Assembly: GCF_000373965.1 (NCBI RefSeq)
Contig: NZ_KB892839.1
Coordinates: 121,722 to 178,317, forward strand
Reading direction: 5' to 3'
Length of the DNA: 56,596 nucleotides
DNA from: Uliginosibacterium gangwonense DSM 18521
GTDB taxonomy: Bacteria > Pseudomonadota > Gammaproteobacteria > Burkholderiales > Rhodocyclaceae
Below are positions 8,863 through 16,750 of the stretch, in pieces. Position 1 is the first letter of the stretch; each line of letters begins with the position of its first letter. Under the pieces are notes generated by a model. It ran no database searches, had not been told where the DNA came from, and saw only the letters and a program-made list of their open reading frames with translations. A program made the translations under genes and the position numbers.

Positions 8863-9888
8863 TTAACCACCCTGAGAAGATCCTTTGATGTTGGAACTGA
8901 CCGTTTTTGTGATGTTTGCGAGTGATGAGGCAAGGTTCAGCATCTGCTGGTTTTCGGCTGTTACCAGGGTTTGTTTGGTTCCCTCTTCGGCTAAGCGGCG
9001 CATTTCCTGGATGGTAGTGTTCATATCGTTGTGCTCCGTAGGACTCGCGGACGGCGGTGTGCCTGAAGGCTGACGGTGTGCTTTGCTGTGCGCGGGTGAT
9101 GACCCGAATTTCAGACGTGGCTTGACGGAAATGCCAATCGGTTTTTTTTCTTTGTCTGTGTTGTGCCGTGTCTGGGGGATTTTCGTCTTCGGTTCTGTCC
9201 TCGACACGCTGGGTGAGCCCGCAGATTGTTCCCTGTGTGGGGATTCTGGTTGAACCGGTGCCTGGGGTTTCGCTGTTTGCGTGTCAGCAATGGTAGGTTC
9301 GGTCAAATGCGGGGTCGTGAGTGGTGCGTTTTTTAAGCTTGTATTGATCGATATGTCTTTGGGTTTCTGCATTGCATGTGTATCAGAAGTCGTCCCATGC
9401 TTGATGGGATGGCGATTCATAAATCCCGCAATTTTCAGGCGGGGTTTGACACTTATTCCATGGGCTTGTGCTTTGGTTGGCTTAAATGTCTTTTGAGCCG
9501 TTGAGGTCGGGCTTGTAGAGCTTGGTGTTTCAGCTGCGTGAGAGGGCGTGGGCGGTGTTGCAGAACTGCGCTGTAACAATGCAGCGATCTTCAAGCGTGG
9601 TTTGACAGACAGGCCTGATGCAAATGTGGTTTTGGGGGCAGCGGGAGTATTTTGTGCCGGAGGTGCCGCATTTTTTGAGTTGAAAATGCGTGCTGCCAAT
9701 GCCGGGATTTTGAGTTGTGGCTTGACTGAAATGCCCTTGAACTTTGCTTGAGGCGTCAATCCTGAAAGCAGGCCAGAAGGCTGCGTGGCTTGATGGCGAG
9801 CGGGTTCTTGCGGCGTGACTTCAGCGTTGTGATGTTGAGCTTCACTGGGTATCCCATGTATGGACGCATTGTTGATTTTACTGACCAT
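8863..9888 (-). CDS. Pro/Lys-rich repeat protein with pilin-like C-terminal module, candidate type III substrate
   Basis: A protein of 341 residues. Residues 1-285 are disordered (Pro, Ser, Thr, Lys, Gln) and carry a decamer of the form GISVKPRLKI at about 52, 92, 144 and 252, with a worn copy (DISINTSLKN) at 178. Residues 287-341 form a helical module that matches the C-terminal 55 residues of the 72-residue protein at 10249-10467 at 28 of 55 positions, including a shared SLANI core and the final SQGG. There is no cysteine, signal peptide or membrane segment. ATG 9888 is chosen over a GTG 18 bases upstream because AAAGG lies 8 bases before it. It has its own PIP box (10006-10030). I know no described protein with this layout; a filament-associated or translocated protein is inferred. 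Confidence 0.65.
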   Translation of the reverse strand: MVSKINNASIHGIPSEAQHHNAEVTPQEPARHQATQPSGLLSGLTPQAKFKGISVKPQLKIPALAARIFNSKNAAPPAQNTPAAPKTTFASGLSVKPRLKIAALLQRSSATPPTPSHAAETPSSTSPTSTAQKTFKPTKAQAHGISVKPRLKIAGFMNRHPIKHGTTSDTHAMQKPKDISINTSLKNAPLTTPHLTEPTIADTQTAKPQAPVQPESPHREQSAGSPSVSRTEPKTKIPQTRHNTDKEKKPIGISVKPRLKFGSSPAHSKAHRQPSGTPPSASPTEHNDMNTTIQEMRRLAEEGTKQTLVTAENQQMLNLASSLANITKTVSSNIKGSSQGG

Positions 9889-10005
9889 GGTGTTTGCCTT
9901 TCTCACGCTGATTGTTGGCTCAGCTAAAGCGCCTGTTACACTGGCATGAACATTTCCTATTGGTATGTAGTCTAGGTGTCAAGGTGATTGCGAGTGGTAG
10001 AGGTT

Positions 10006-10030
10006 GCGAAGGAATGTCTAGAGTTCCGAA
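10006..10030 (-). promoter_or_regulatory. PIP / hrpII box upstream of repeat protein
   Basis: On the minus strand this is TTCGG-N15-TTCGC, followed after 31 bases by TAGACT (9969-9974), a full YANNNT match. The start codon is ATG 9888, about 80 bases beyond the -10. Confidence 0.85.
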
Positions 10031-10248
10031 TCGCAAGCACTATCCAGGGGGGGCTCGTGATACGCTATTGCCAAGGCATATGATCCTTGCAGTCGAACGA
10101 ATTGGCATGCCTTTTGGCGAAGAGGCGCCTGCAAATGGAGGTGGAATTTCTCAAAGCGAAGCAGGCCGATTGTGAAAAAAGTGCTTGCCACAACCGGCCT
10201 TTGCAACAGACCACACAGATGTGTGGCGGTGAATACCAACGGTAATGC

Positions 10249-10467
10249 TTAGCCGCCTTGCGAAGCACTCTTGATGTTGGAGCCAACACCCTTCATGATG
10301 TTGGCCAGACCTGCAGCGAGGGACAGTTGCAGTTGGTCTTGGGCGGTGGCGATGGTCTGGGCGACACCTTGTTGGGCCATTGAGTGCATGGCGCCGATTG
10401 CTGCGTTGGTGTCGAGGGATGTGCCTAGAGCTGCTGCGCCGGAAGCGCCTACAATGGTTCCTGCCAT
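10249..10467 (-). CDS. Small helical pilin/needle-like protein of the type III system
   Basis: A protein of 72 residues beginning MAGTIVGASGAAALG, with a small-residue-rich N-terminus and an amphipathic helix over residues 20-65 (NAAIGAMHSMAQQGVAQ; LSLAAGLANIMKGVGSNIK). It has no cysteine, tryptophan, tyrosine or phenylalanine. Size and composition resemble Hrp pilus subunits (HrpY, HrpE, HrpA), which are short, helical and poorly conserved, but I cannot assign a family. The start ATG 10467 has AGGAG 7 bases upstream; a TTG two codons earlier is less likely. It stands alone with its own PIP box (10640-10664), as expected for an abundant subunit. Its C-terminal 55 residues recur at the end of the 341-residue protein next door. 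Confidence 0.68.
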   Translation of the reverse strand: MAGTIVGASGAAALGTSLDTNAAIGAMHSMAQQGVAQTIATAQDQLQLSLAAGLANIMKGVGSNIKSASQGG

Positions 10468-10924
10468 GATCAATCTCCTAAAGTTAAAGTACGCAGTACA
10501 TCTGTTCTGAAATGAACACCTTCGTCAGCATCGCTTTGCGATCAAGTGAGTGTTGAACCCCTGCTGGAGAAACCCAACCGAACCGGTGCTTGACGTGAGG
10601 CTAGAATAACGAGTTGTTTTTCCTGCGTAACTCGGCATTACGAAGAAACCGTATTTTATGCGAAGCATCAGAGCGTGTTTCTCTTTGGGTTTTACGCAGC
10701 GGAATTTTCGGTATTCTGACTTGAAGCTTTGAATGTAAGCGGTAGGAAGAATGAGATTGTATTTTATGTAATTAACATATACGGTATGCCTGATTCAATC
10801 GTGGTGCGCATGTTTGCGTAATCGTACCAAGATCAATAAATGGCTTGGCATGCCGTGACACGCCGGAGTATTTTCTGGTTAAGTAATTTATACGTCATTG
10901 TGCTTTTTTAAGCTTGCATGTAAA
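10468..10924. other. Non-coding gap marking the edge of the type III island
   Basis: About 450 AT-rich bases between the pilin-like gene and the lptA terminator. It contains the PIP box at 10640-10664 and no convincing gene on either strand. I see no direct repeats or insertion-sequence ends. Confidence 0.55.
10640..10664 (-). promoter_or_regulatory. PIP / hrpII box upstream of pilin-like gene
   Basis: On the minus strand this is TTCGC-N15-TTCGT, followed after 31 bases by TATTCT (10603-10608), a full YANNNT match. The start codon is ATG 10467, so the leader is about 130 bases. Confidence 0.85.
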
Positions 10925-10968
10925 AATGGGAAGTCCGAACCACCTTGCGATGGCTTGGACTTCCCATT
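10925..10968 (-). terminator. Intrinsic terminator of the kdsD-kdsC-lptC-lptA operon
   Basis: Perfect 12-base-pair stem (AATGGGAAGTCC with GGACTTCCCATT) and a 20-base loop. On the minus strand it is followed by a T tract. It starts 36 bases after the lptA stop. Confidence 0.85.
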
Positions 10969-11004
10969 GTAGAAAATGAGTGGCTTTTTAAACGGTGTAA
11001 ATGC

Positions 11005-11592
11005 TTAAGGTTTGGAAGGCTCTTTGTTTGTATTTTTGGTTGTTGCCTTGGGCTTGGGTTGCAGAATGACTTCAGTCTGCTCGCCACCCGAAATGGAGGT
11101 TCCGTTCGGGCCGTTGGTGACGCGGAAGGTTTCGGAATAGCCGTCGCGCTCGATATAGCGTCCGCGTACATCTCCGTCGGATTTTTTGATGTGGGCGCGC
11201 TCGAAGAGTTTGGCTTTTTCGCTGCGGGTGTCAAACTCGATGCGTTCTGCTTCGCCTTCGATATATTCGTTGCGCCCTTCCTGCTTTTCGCGGAAGTGGG
11301 CCAAGCCACCTGCACCGCCTGTGGCGACGCCCTGGTAATAGCCGTCCGGGTCTTCTTTGACTTCGAGCTTGTCGGTGAGGATCTGGCGCGTGCCTTGGGT
11401 CAGGATGACGTTGCCTTGGTAAACCTGGGTTTTACTGCGGTCATCGGTGAATGAGGTGGATGACTTGATCCGCACAGGTTGGTCGCGGTCTGCGGGTTCG
11501 GCCAAGGCTATGTGGGGCAGGTATGCCAGCATGGCAATCAGTGTGGCACGCAATAAGGGAGTGGATGCAAGACCTGTTTGTTTGGTAGTCAT
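11005..11592 (-). CDS. lptA: LPS transport periplasmic bridge protein LptA
   Basis: A protein of 195 residues that shuttles lipopolysaccharide across the periplasm between LptC at the inner membrane and LptD at the outer membrane. A signal peptide ending near HIALA is followed by the OstA/LptA domain with its repeated strands (KTQVYQGNVILTQGTRQILTD; RNEYIEGEAERIEFDTRSEKAKLFERA; DVRGRYIERDG). The C-terminal 25 residues are Lys/Thr/Pro-rich. It follows lptC by 36 bases and ends the operon at a strong terminator. In most beta- and gammaproteobacteria lptB and rpoN follow; here they do not. Confidence 0.93.
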   Translation of the reverse strand: MTTKQTGLASTPLLRATLIAMLAYLPHIALAEPADRDQPVRIKSSTSFTDDRSKTQVYQGNVILTQGTRQILTDKLEVKEDPDGYYQGVATGGAGGLAHFREKQEGRNEYIEGEAERIEFDTRSEKAKLFERAHIKKSDGDVRGRYIERDGYSETFRVTNGPNGTSISGGEQTEVILQPKPKATTKNTNKEPSKP

Positions 11593-11628
11593 GATGGTTC
11601 TATTTGGAATATTGGGCTTGACAATGGC

Positions 11629-12210
11629 TTAGCGCTTGCCTGCGTGGGTGGGACTTTCCAGTGTTGCGTCAACTTGATGCATGCGCAGGGTGCCTTGGAC
11701 ATTGTCCCACTCTGCTCCCGTACCATCAATTTTGGTGGCACCCTGAGTCATGGTGACAGGGCCTTCTGCTGTAACGATTTCGTCGTCTACCCGAACAAGC
11801 ATCGTCTCCGCCTTGAGCACTTGTATCTTGGGGTCGTTGGTGATTTGACGGGTGGCGACTACATTGCCATTGAGTGTGACTTCGCGGGTCATGTTTGAGC
11901 CGTGCCCGCTCTTTGCACTCAGGTGCATGACGCGCTGGTCACGGTTGAATATCAGCCGTGGCTCTGTGAAGGTGGCGGTATCGTTTTCTGCGTAGTGCTG
12001 CATTGTGTCGGCGACGAGGTGGAATTGGTGCTTGCCGTCGACATTGAAGTGGTCGAGTTCAAGTTTCTCTACAATCGCATCGGGTGCCCGGGGGTCACTG
12101 CGCAAGCCGGATGTTTGTTCATTGTTGACCACAAATTGCAGCCAATAGGTGGAGGCGGCCAGAAAAGCGGCAACAGCGAGTGGAAAGAAGTGGCTGAGGC
12201 GTTTGATCAT
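11629..12210 (-). CDS. lptC: LPS export protein LptC
   Basis: A protein of 193 residues with one N-terminal membrane anchor (LSHFFPLAVAAFLAASTYWL) and a periplasmic beta-jellyroll. It passes LPS from the LptBFG transporter to LptA. Typical segments are the GKHQFHLVADTMQHY strand and the RVDDEIVTAEGPVTMTQG region near the C-terminus. ATG 12210 overlaps the kdsC stop by ATGA, which fixes the start; the longer frame upstream lies inside kdsC. Confidence 0.92.
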   Translation of the reverse strand: MIKRLSHFFPLAVAAFLAASTYWLQFVVNNEQTSGLRSDPRAPDAIVEKLELDHFNVDGKHQFHLVADTMQHYAENDTATFTEPRLIFNRDQRVMHLSAKSGHGSNMTREVTLNGNVVATRQITNDPKIQVLKAETMLVRVDDEIVTAEGPVTMTQGATKIDGTGAEWDNVQGTLRMHQVDATLESPTHAGKR

Positions 12211-12731
12211 GCGAGGTAGGCTTCCAGCATGGCTTCGAGTTTGTTCTGAGTGCGCAGGATATGATCGCACACTTCGCGCACGGCACCTTTGCCGCCGCCT
12301 TTGAGGGTGCAGTAATCTACGTGCTGTTTTACAAAGTCGTGACCATCGGCCACGGTGGCTGAAAAGCCACAGGCGCGCAGGATGGGGAGGTCTACCACAT
12401 CGTCTCCCATGTAACCGATCTGCTCACGCTGCAGGCCAAGCGAGGTGGCCAGTTCGAGCATGACCTCGCGTTTGTTGTGAACACCTTGGTAGATGCGGGT
12501 GATCCCCAGGTTTTCAGCACGGCGCGCCACCATTTCGGATTGGCGCCCGGTGATGATGACGACTTTGATGCCTGCTTGTTGCAGCATTTTCAGGCCATGA
12601 CCATCCAGGCTGGAGAAAACCTTGATTTCGTCTCCGGCGGGGGTGAAATACAGATCCCCCGTTGTGAGTACACCATCCACATCAAAGCCCATCAGGCGCA
12701 GTTTGGCAGCAGTGTTTGTGGCGTGGCTCAT
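12207..12731 (-). CDS. kdsC: 3-deoxy-D-manno-octulosonate 8-phosphate phosphatase KdsC
   Basis: A HAD-family phosphatase of 174 residues that makes free KDO for lipid A core synthesis. HAD motif I is FDVDGVLT (residues 15-22), motif II includes IITGRQS, and motif III/IV is GYMGDDVVDLPIL. The length matches KdsC tetrameric enzymes with no cap domain. The start overlaps the kdsD stop by one base (TGATG), and the stop overlaps lptC by four, so the four genes are translated as a coupled unit. Confidence 0.95.
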   Translation of the reverse strand: MSHATNTAAKLRLMGFDVDGVLTTGDLYFTPAGDEIKVFSSLDGHGLKMLQQAGIKVVIITGRQSEMVARRAENLGITRIYQGVHNKREVMLELATSLGLQREQIGYMGDDVVDLPILRACGFSATVADGHDFVKQHVDYCTLKGGGKGAVREVCDHILRTQNKLEAMLEAYLA

Positions 12732-13750
12732 CAGATGACTTTCGCGTCCATGAGGTCGTGCGTATTCAGGGCTCCGACCAGTTTGCGCTCTGCATCGCAG
12801 ACCAGTACCTGGGTGATGTGGAATTTGTCCATCATCTGCACGGCTTCAACGGCCAGCGCTTCAGGGCTGATCACGCGTGGGTTGGTGTGCATCACGTCGG
12901 CAATGGACACGCTCCGGATGTCGCCAATGCGCTCTAGCAGGCGGCGCAGGTCACCATCCGTAAATATACCCAGTACATGGCTGTCGTCGTCGCAGATGGC
13001 GGTCATCCCCATGCCTTTGCGAGAGATTTCCAACAATGCTTCGGCGAAGCTGGCGGTGGGGGGGACGCGGGGAAGCTCTTCGCCTGTGCGCATCAGATCC
13101 CGTACCCGGGTGAGCAGCCGCCGCCCCAAGGCACCACCTGGGTGGGAGCGGGCGAAATCATCCGGCCCGAAGCCACGCGCCGTCAGCAGTGCCACGGCCA
13201 ACGCATCACCAAGCGCCAATGCGGCAGTGGTACTGGCTGTGGGGGCCAGATTATGCGGACAGGCTTCTTCGGTGACGGCTGCGTTCAGGTGGACATCGGC
13301 CAGTTCTGCCAGGGGGGAGTCATCCCGCCCGGTGATGGCAATCATCTTGACGCCCAAGCGCTTGATGATCGGGACGATAGTCAGGAGTTCTTCTGTGCCG
13401 CCTGAATAGGAAAGCCCTATGAATACGTCGTTGTGGTCGATCATACCAAGATCGCCGTGGGCCGCCTCGCCAGGGTGAACGTAGTAGGCCAGGGTGCCGG
13501 TCGAAGCAAGGGTGGCGGCAATTTTGCGGGCGATATGTCCTGACTTGCCTACGCCGCTGACGATGACGCGCCCTTTGCTTTCGAGCACGATGCGTATGGC
13601 GCTGGCAAAGCGTTCATCCAGGCGTTCGGCAAGGGCCGCGACTGCTTCAGACTCGATGCGCAGGGCGCGACGGGCTGTGTCCAGCAGAACGGCGCTGGAG
13701 GGAATTTCATACTGCCCTCTGGGCAGTTTTTGTTGGAGGTTTTGGCTCAT
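12731..13750 (-). CDS. kdsD: D-arabinose 5-phosphate isomerase KdsD
   Basis: A protein of 339 residues that converts ribulose 5-phosphate to arabinose 5-phosphate, the first step to KDO. It has an N-terminal SIS domain (VIVSGVGKSGHIARKIAATL; SYSGGTEELL; ITGRDDSPLA) followed by two CBS domains from about residue 210 (LPRVPPTASFAEALLEISRK; VLGIFTDGDLRR; NTHDLMDAKVI). It heads the kdsD-kdsC-lptC-lptA operon and is divergent from the antiporter gene at 13852. Confidence 0.95.
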   Translation of the reverse strand: MSQNLQQKLPRGQYEIPSSAVLLDTARRALRIESEAVAALAERLDERFASAIRIVLESKGRVIVSGVGKSGHIARKIAATLASTGTLAYYVHPGEAAHGDLGMIDHNDVFIGLSYSGGTEELLTIVPIIKRLGVKMIAITGRDDSPLAELADVHLNAAVTEEACPHNLAPTASTTAALALGDALAVALLTARGFGPDDFARSHPGGALGRRLLTRVRDLMRTGEELPRVPPTASFAEALLEISRKGMGMTAICDDDSHVLGIFTDGDLRRLLERIGDIRSVSIADVMHTNPRVISPEALAVEAVQMMDKFHITQVLVCDAERKLVGALNTHDLMDAKVI

Positions 13751-13851
13751 TGGTTTGCAGCGGTTAAACTAGTGAAAGAGTATAGCAAAGCTGTAAGCCC
13801 AATCCCTGGTTTGCTTTGCGGCCTGATTTTCAGAAAAAAGACAACGACCCC

Positions 13852-15822
13852 ATGCATGGAACCCTTGAAATCGTGCTCGTGCTTCTGGCTGTGGCTGTCT
13901 GCGTGGTCATTGCCTTTCGCGCCTTGAGCCTGCCGCCTGTCCTTGGCTACCTGCTGGTCGGTTGCGTGCTCGGACCGCATGTGGCGGGAGTGGTTCCCGA
14001 TACCGTGCAGGTGCGTTATCTGGCCGAGTTCGGTGTGGTGTTCCTGATGTTTTCCATCGGGCTGGAGTTTTCCCTGCCGCGCTTGTTTGCCATGAAGCGT
14101 ATTGTGTTGGGGCTGGGGGGCTTGCAGGTGCTGACGGCCTTGGTGGTCTTTACAGTGCTGGGGCGTTTCTGGAGTTTGAACTGGGCTGGCAGTTTTGCCG
14201 TGGCCAGTGTGTTGACCATGTCCTCTACAGCGGTGCTGTCCAAGTTGCTGGTTGATCGCTTGGAGCTGGAGTCGGCCCATGGTCGTCAGGTAATTGGTGT
14301 GCTGCTTTTCCAGGATCTGGCCGTGGTGCCTTTGTTGATCCTGATCCCTGCCTTGGCTGAACCCGCTGATCGCTTGGTGCCGACCTTGTCTATGGCCGCG
14401 CTGAAAACAGTGGGTGTGTTGGCGCTGATCCTGTATATCGGCCATCGCCTGATGCGGCGCTGGTTCTTGGTGGTGGCCCGGCGCAAATCTTCTGAACTGT
14501 TCATGTTGAATGTGTTGCTCATCACCTTGGGTTTGGCCTGGGTGACTGAGCGTGCTGGCCTGTCTCTCGCGTTAGGGGCGTTCCTGGGCGGAATGTTGAT
14601 TTCAGAAACCGAATACCGCTTCCAGGTGGAGGAAGACATCAAGCCATTTCGGGATGTGCTCCTGGGGCTGTTCATGGTCACCGTGGGGATGTTCCTCGAT
14701 GGCGGGGTCATTCTGCACAATTTCCTCTGGGTGGCGGGGCTGTTGCTGATCATGCTTGCCTTCAAGTTCGTACTGGTGGCGCTGGCTTCCCGTTGGCTGG
14801 AGGGGCAGGCGGGGGCTGCCGTGCGGTCTGGTTTGTGGTTGTGTGCGGGCGGGGAGTTTGGCTTCGTGCTGCTGACTATGATCTCGGACGTAAAGCTGGT
14901 GCCCGATAGCGTTTTGCAGATCGTGATGGCGACCTTGGTGCTCTCGCTCCTGATCGCCCCCCTGATTGTGGCCGCCAGCGACAAAATCGTGCTGCGCTTT
15001 GTGGCGTCCGAATGGCTTTTGCGCTCCATGGAGTTGACTCGCGTGGCGGCGCAATCGATTGCAACGGATCGCCATGTGATCATTTGTGGGTATGGCCGTA
15101 CCGGGCAGTATCTGGCGCGCCTGCTGGAGCAGGAAAACATTGGGTATGTGGCGCTTGATCTGGACCCCGACCGCGTGCGGGAGGCGGCGGCGGCGGGTGA
15201 CACGGTTGTGTATGGGGACTCAGTGCGCCATGAAACCCTGGTGGCCGCAGGGCTGATGCGTGCAAGTGCGGTTGTGATCTCTTATAAGGACACGGCGGCG
15301 TCAGAAAAGGTGATGCACCATGTGCAGCAGGCTCGCCCGGATATTTCCATAGTGGCGCGTGCGCGCGATGAACGGGACATGGAGCGACTGTTTGAGCACG
15401 GGGCGGCTGAAGTGGTGCCAGAGACCCTGGAGACGGGCATCATGCTGGCAACCCATACATTGGCCCTGATCGGGCTGCCCTTGAGCCGGGTGATCCGCCG
15501 CATGCGGGTGATCCGCTCACAGCGTTATGAGACCATGCGGGGATACTTTGTCGGCGCATCGGACGTGGATGAACGCCCCGATGCTCTGCTGGAGCGGCTG
15601 CATTCCCTGACCCTCTTGCCTGCGGCCTATGCGGTAGGAAAAACGCTGGGTGATCTGGTGCTGGAGCCTCTGGGCGTAAAAGTGGTCTCCATCCGTCGCA
15701 AAGGGGTGCGCCGTGTTTCGCCGGAAGAGCATACGAGCCTGGAGTCCGGGGATGTGTTGGTATTGCTGGGTGTGCCCGAGGATTTGGCGATAGCCGAGTT
15801 GCTCTTGCTCAAAGGGGGCTGA
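13852..15822 (+). CDS. CPA2-family cation:proton antiporter with TrkA domains (KefB/KefC/YbaL type)
   Basis: A protein of 656 residues. The first 380 form about 12 membrane helices of the CPA2 exchanger family (LPPVLGYLLVGCVLGPH; SAELG-type core near GLSLALGAFLGGML). They are followed by a TrkA-N NAD-binding domain at about 405-520 (HVIICGYGRTGQYLARLL, then DLDPDRV) and a TrkA-C domain at the end (VKVVSIRRKGVRR to SGDVLVLLG). Such proteins exchange K+ or Na+ for protons and protect against electrophiles or alkaline stress. ATG 13852 starts the conserved MHGTLEIVLVLLAV; an ATG 36 bases earlier would add a charged tail. No strong ribosome site is seen for either start. It is next to kdsD, a frequent arrangement in betaproteobacteria. 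A terminator follows. Confidence 0.88.
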   Translation: MHGTLEIVLVLLAVAVCVVIAFRALSLPPVLGYLLVGCVLGPHVAGVVPDTVQVRYLAEFGVVFLMFSIGLEFSLPRLFAMKRIVLGLGGLQVLTALVVFTVLGRFWSLNWAGSFAVASVLTMSSTAVLSKLLVDRLELESAHGRQVIGVLLFQDLAVVPLLILIPALAEPADRLVPTLSMAALKTVGVLALILYIGHRLMRRWFLVVARRKSSELFMLNVLLITLGLAWVTERAGLSLALGAFLGGMLISETEYRFQVEEDIKPFRDVLLGLFMVTVGMFLDGGVILHNFLWVAGLLLIMLAFKFVLVALASRWLEGQAGAAVRSGLWLCAGGEFGFVLLTMISDVKLVPDSVLQIVMATLVLSLLIAPLIVAASDKIVLRFVASEWLLRSMELTRVAAQSIATDRHVIICGYGRTGQYLARLLEQENIGYVALDLDPDRVREAAAAGDTVVYGDSVRHETLVAAGLMRASAVVISYKDTAASEKVMHHVQQARPDISIVARARDERDMERLFEHGAAEVVPETLETGIMLATHTLALIGLPLSRVIRRMRVIRSQRYETMRGYFVGASDVDERPDALLERLHSLTLLPAAYAVGKTLGDLVLEPLGVKVVSIRRKGVRRVSPEEHTSLESGDVLVLLGVPEDLAIAELLLLKGG

Positions 15823-15823
15823 A

Positions 15824-15858
15824 AAACACATGGCCCCGGAGTACGGGGCCATGTGTTT
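15824..15858. terminator. Bidirectional terminator hairpin
   Basis: Perfect 15-base-pair stem (AAACACATGGCCCCG with its complement) and a 5-base loop. It lies between the convergent antiporter and pilin-like genes and can serve both. Confidence 0.85.
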
Positions 15859-15871
15859 GAGGCAATGAAGC

Positions 15872-16543
15872 CTAGAAACTGGCGCAGATAGTGTAAAGCG
15901 TGCTTTCTGCGGGGGCAGATGACGAGGCAACCGGGGTGATGGTTCCATCGCTATTCGATATTCCGAAGCGCACTGAGCCTTTGTCTGAGCTGCCATCATC
16001 CATGGTGGTGTCGACCTGCTGGGCAATCCGCCCGGAAATATTGCTTTGACACACGAACAGGCGCCCCGGCCACCCAGCTACAGGGACTGTACTTTGCACG
16101 CCGATACGCCCGCCTTCTGTGTTGCGGGGGAGCCAGTCTGTGAGGGACGCGGCACTTGCCGGGTCTGTTGTATCGCCAGCCGCCAAGCCTGCCAAGCGTA
16201 AATGTTGCCACAGCAGTACAGACTCATCTGTTGCTGTGCTTGAATTCCAGACTCCGCCAATTAGGCCGTCGCCCGGTGTGCCGGTTGCATTGACTGCTCC
16301 GCTCAAATGCTTGGCAGCATTGGCGTCATCGCCGGGCAGGGCGCGGAAACGATCCTGGTAAGCGGCAATCATGGTGGCGGTATTGCGGAAGTCACTGATC
16401 ACAGCCTTGGATTTGGCGCTGTTGATCAGCTCCTGCCCTTTCAGTACGCCACCGAGCAGCAGGCCGATAATGACCAGCACAATGGCGATTTCAACCAAAG
16501 TGAAGCCCGATTGTTGGTGTCGGGCAAGGCGATAATTTTTCAT
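15872..16543 (-). CDS. Type IV pilin-like / pseudopilin protein
   Basis: A protein of 223 residues with a class III prepilin signal: a short basic leader, then GFTLVEIAIVLVIIGLLLGG with Glu at position 5 of the mature protein. It then has the alpha1 helix (KGQELINSAKSKAVISDF) and a globular domain with two cysteines (FVCQSN and YTICASF) that probably form the C-terminal loop disulfide. It stands alone, with no pilus or type II secretion genes beside it. The GLLLGGVLKGQELINSAK pattern is common in minor pilins and pseudopilins of betaproteobacteria. ATG 16543 has a GGAG site upstream. Confidence 0.85.
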   Translation of the reverse strand: MKNYRLARHQQSGFTLVEIAIVLVIIGLLLGGVLKGQELINSAKSKAVISDFRNTATMIAAYQDRFRALPGDDANAAKHLSGAVNATGTPGDGLIGGVWNSSTATDESVLLWQHLRLAGLAAGDTTDPASAASLTDWLPRNTEGGRIGVQSTVPVAGWPGRLFVCQSNISGRIAQQVDTTMDDGSSDKGSVRFGISNSDGTITPVASSSAPAESTLYTICASF

Positions 16544-16750
16544 TCTCTGATTCTCCACAATCCAGGCGATCAAGCGCCCTCATACGGGGCGGAATGATAG
16601 GGGATTAGCAAGTAAAATGCCTGATATGTGGAGAGAAAATTCTGCCCTTTTGGGCTTCCTGATCCTGATGGCCTGTCAGATTTCTGACGTTCTGGTGAAA
16701 GAATGGCGCCCTGTGTTTTTTACTGACGCAAAGTGGAAAGGTTCGCGCAC

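Noticed and set aside
14286-15203. 305-codon minus-strand frame inside the antiporter gene
   Set aside because: Shadow of a GC-rich coding region; Ser/Arg/Thr-rich without any domain.
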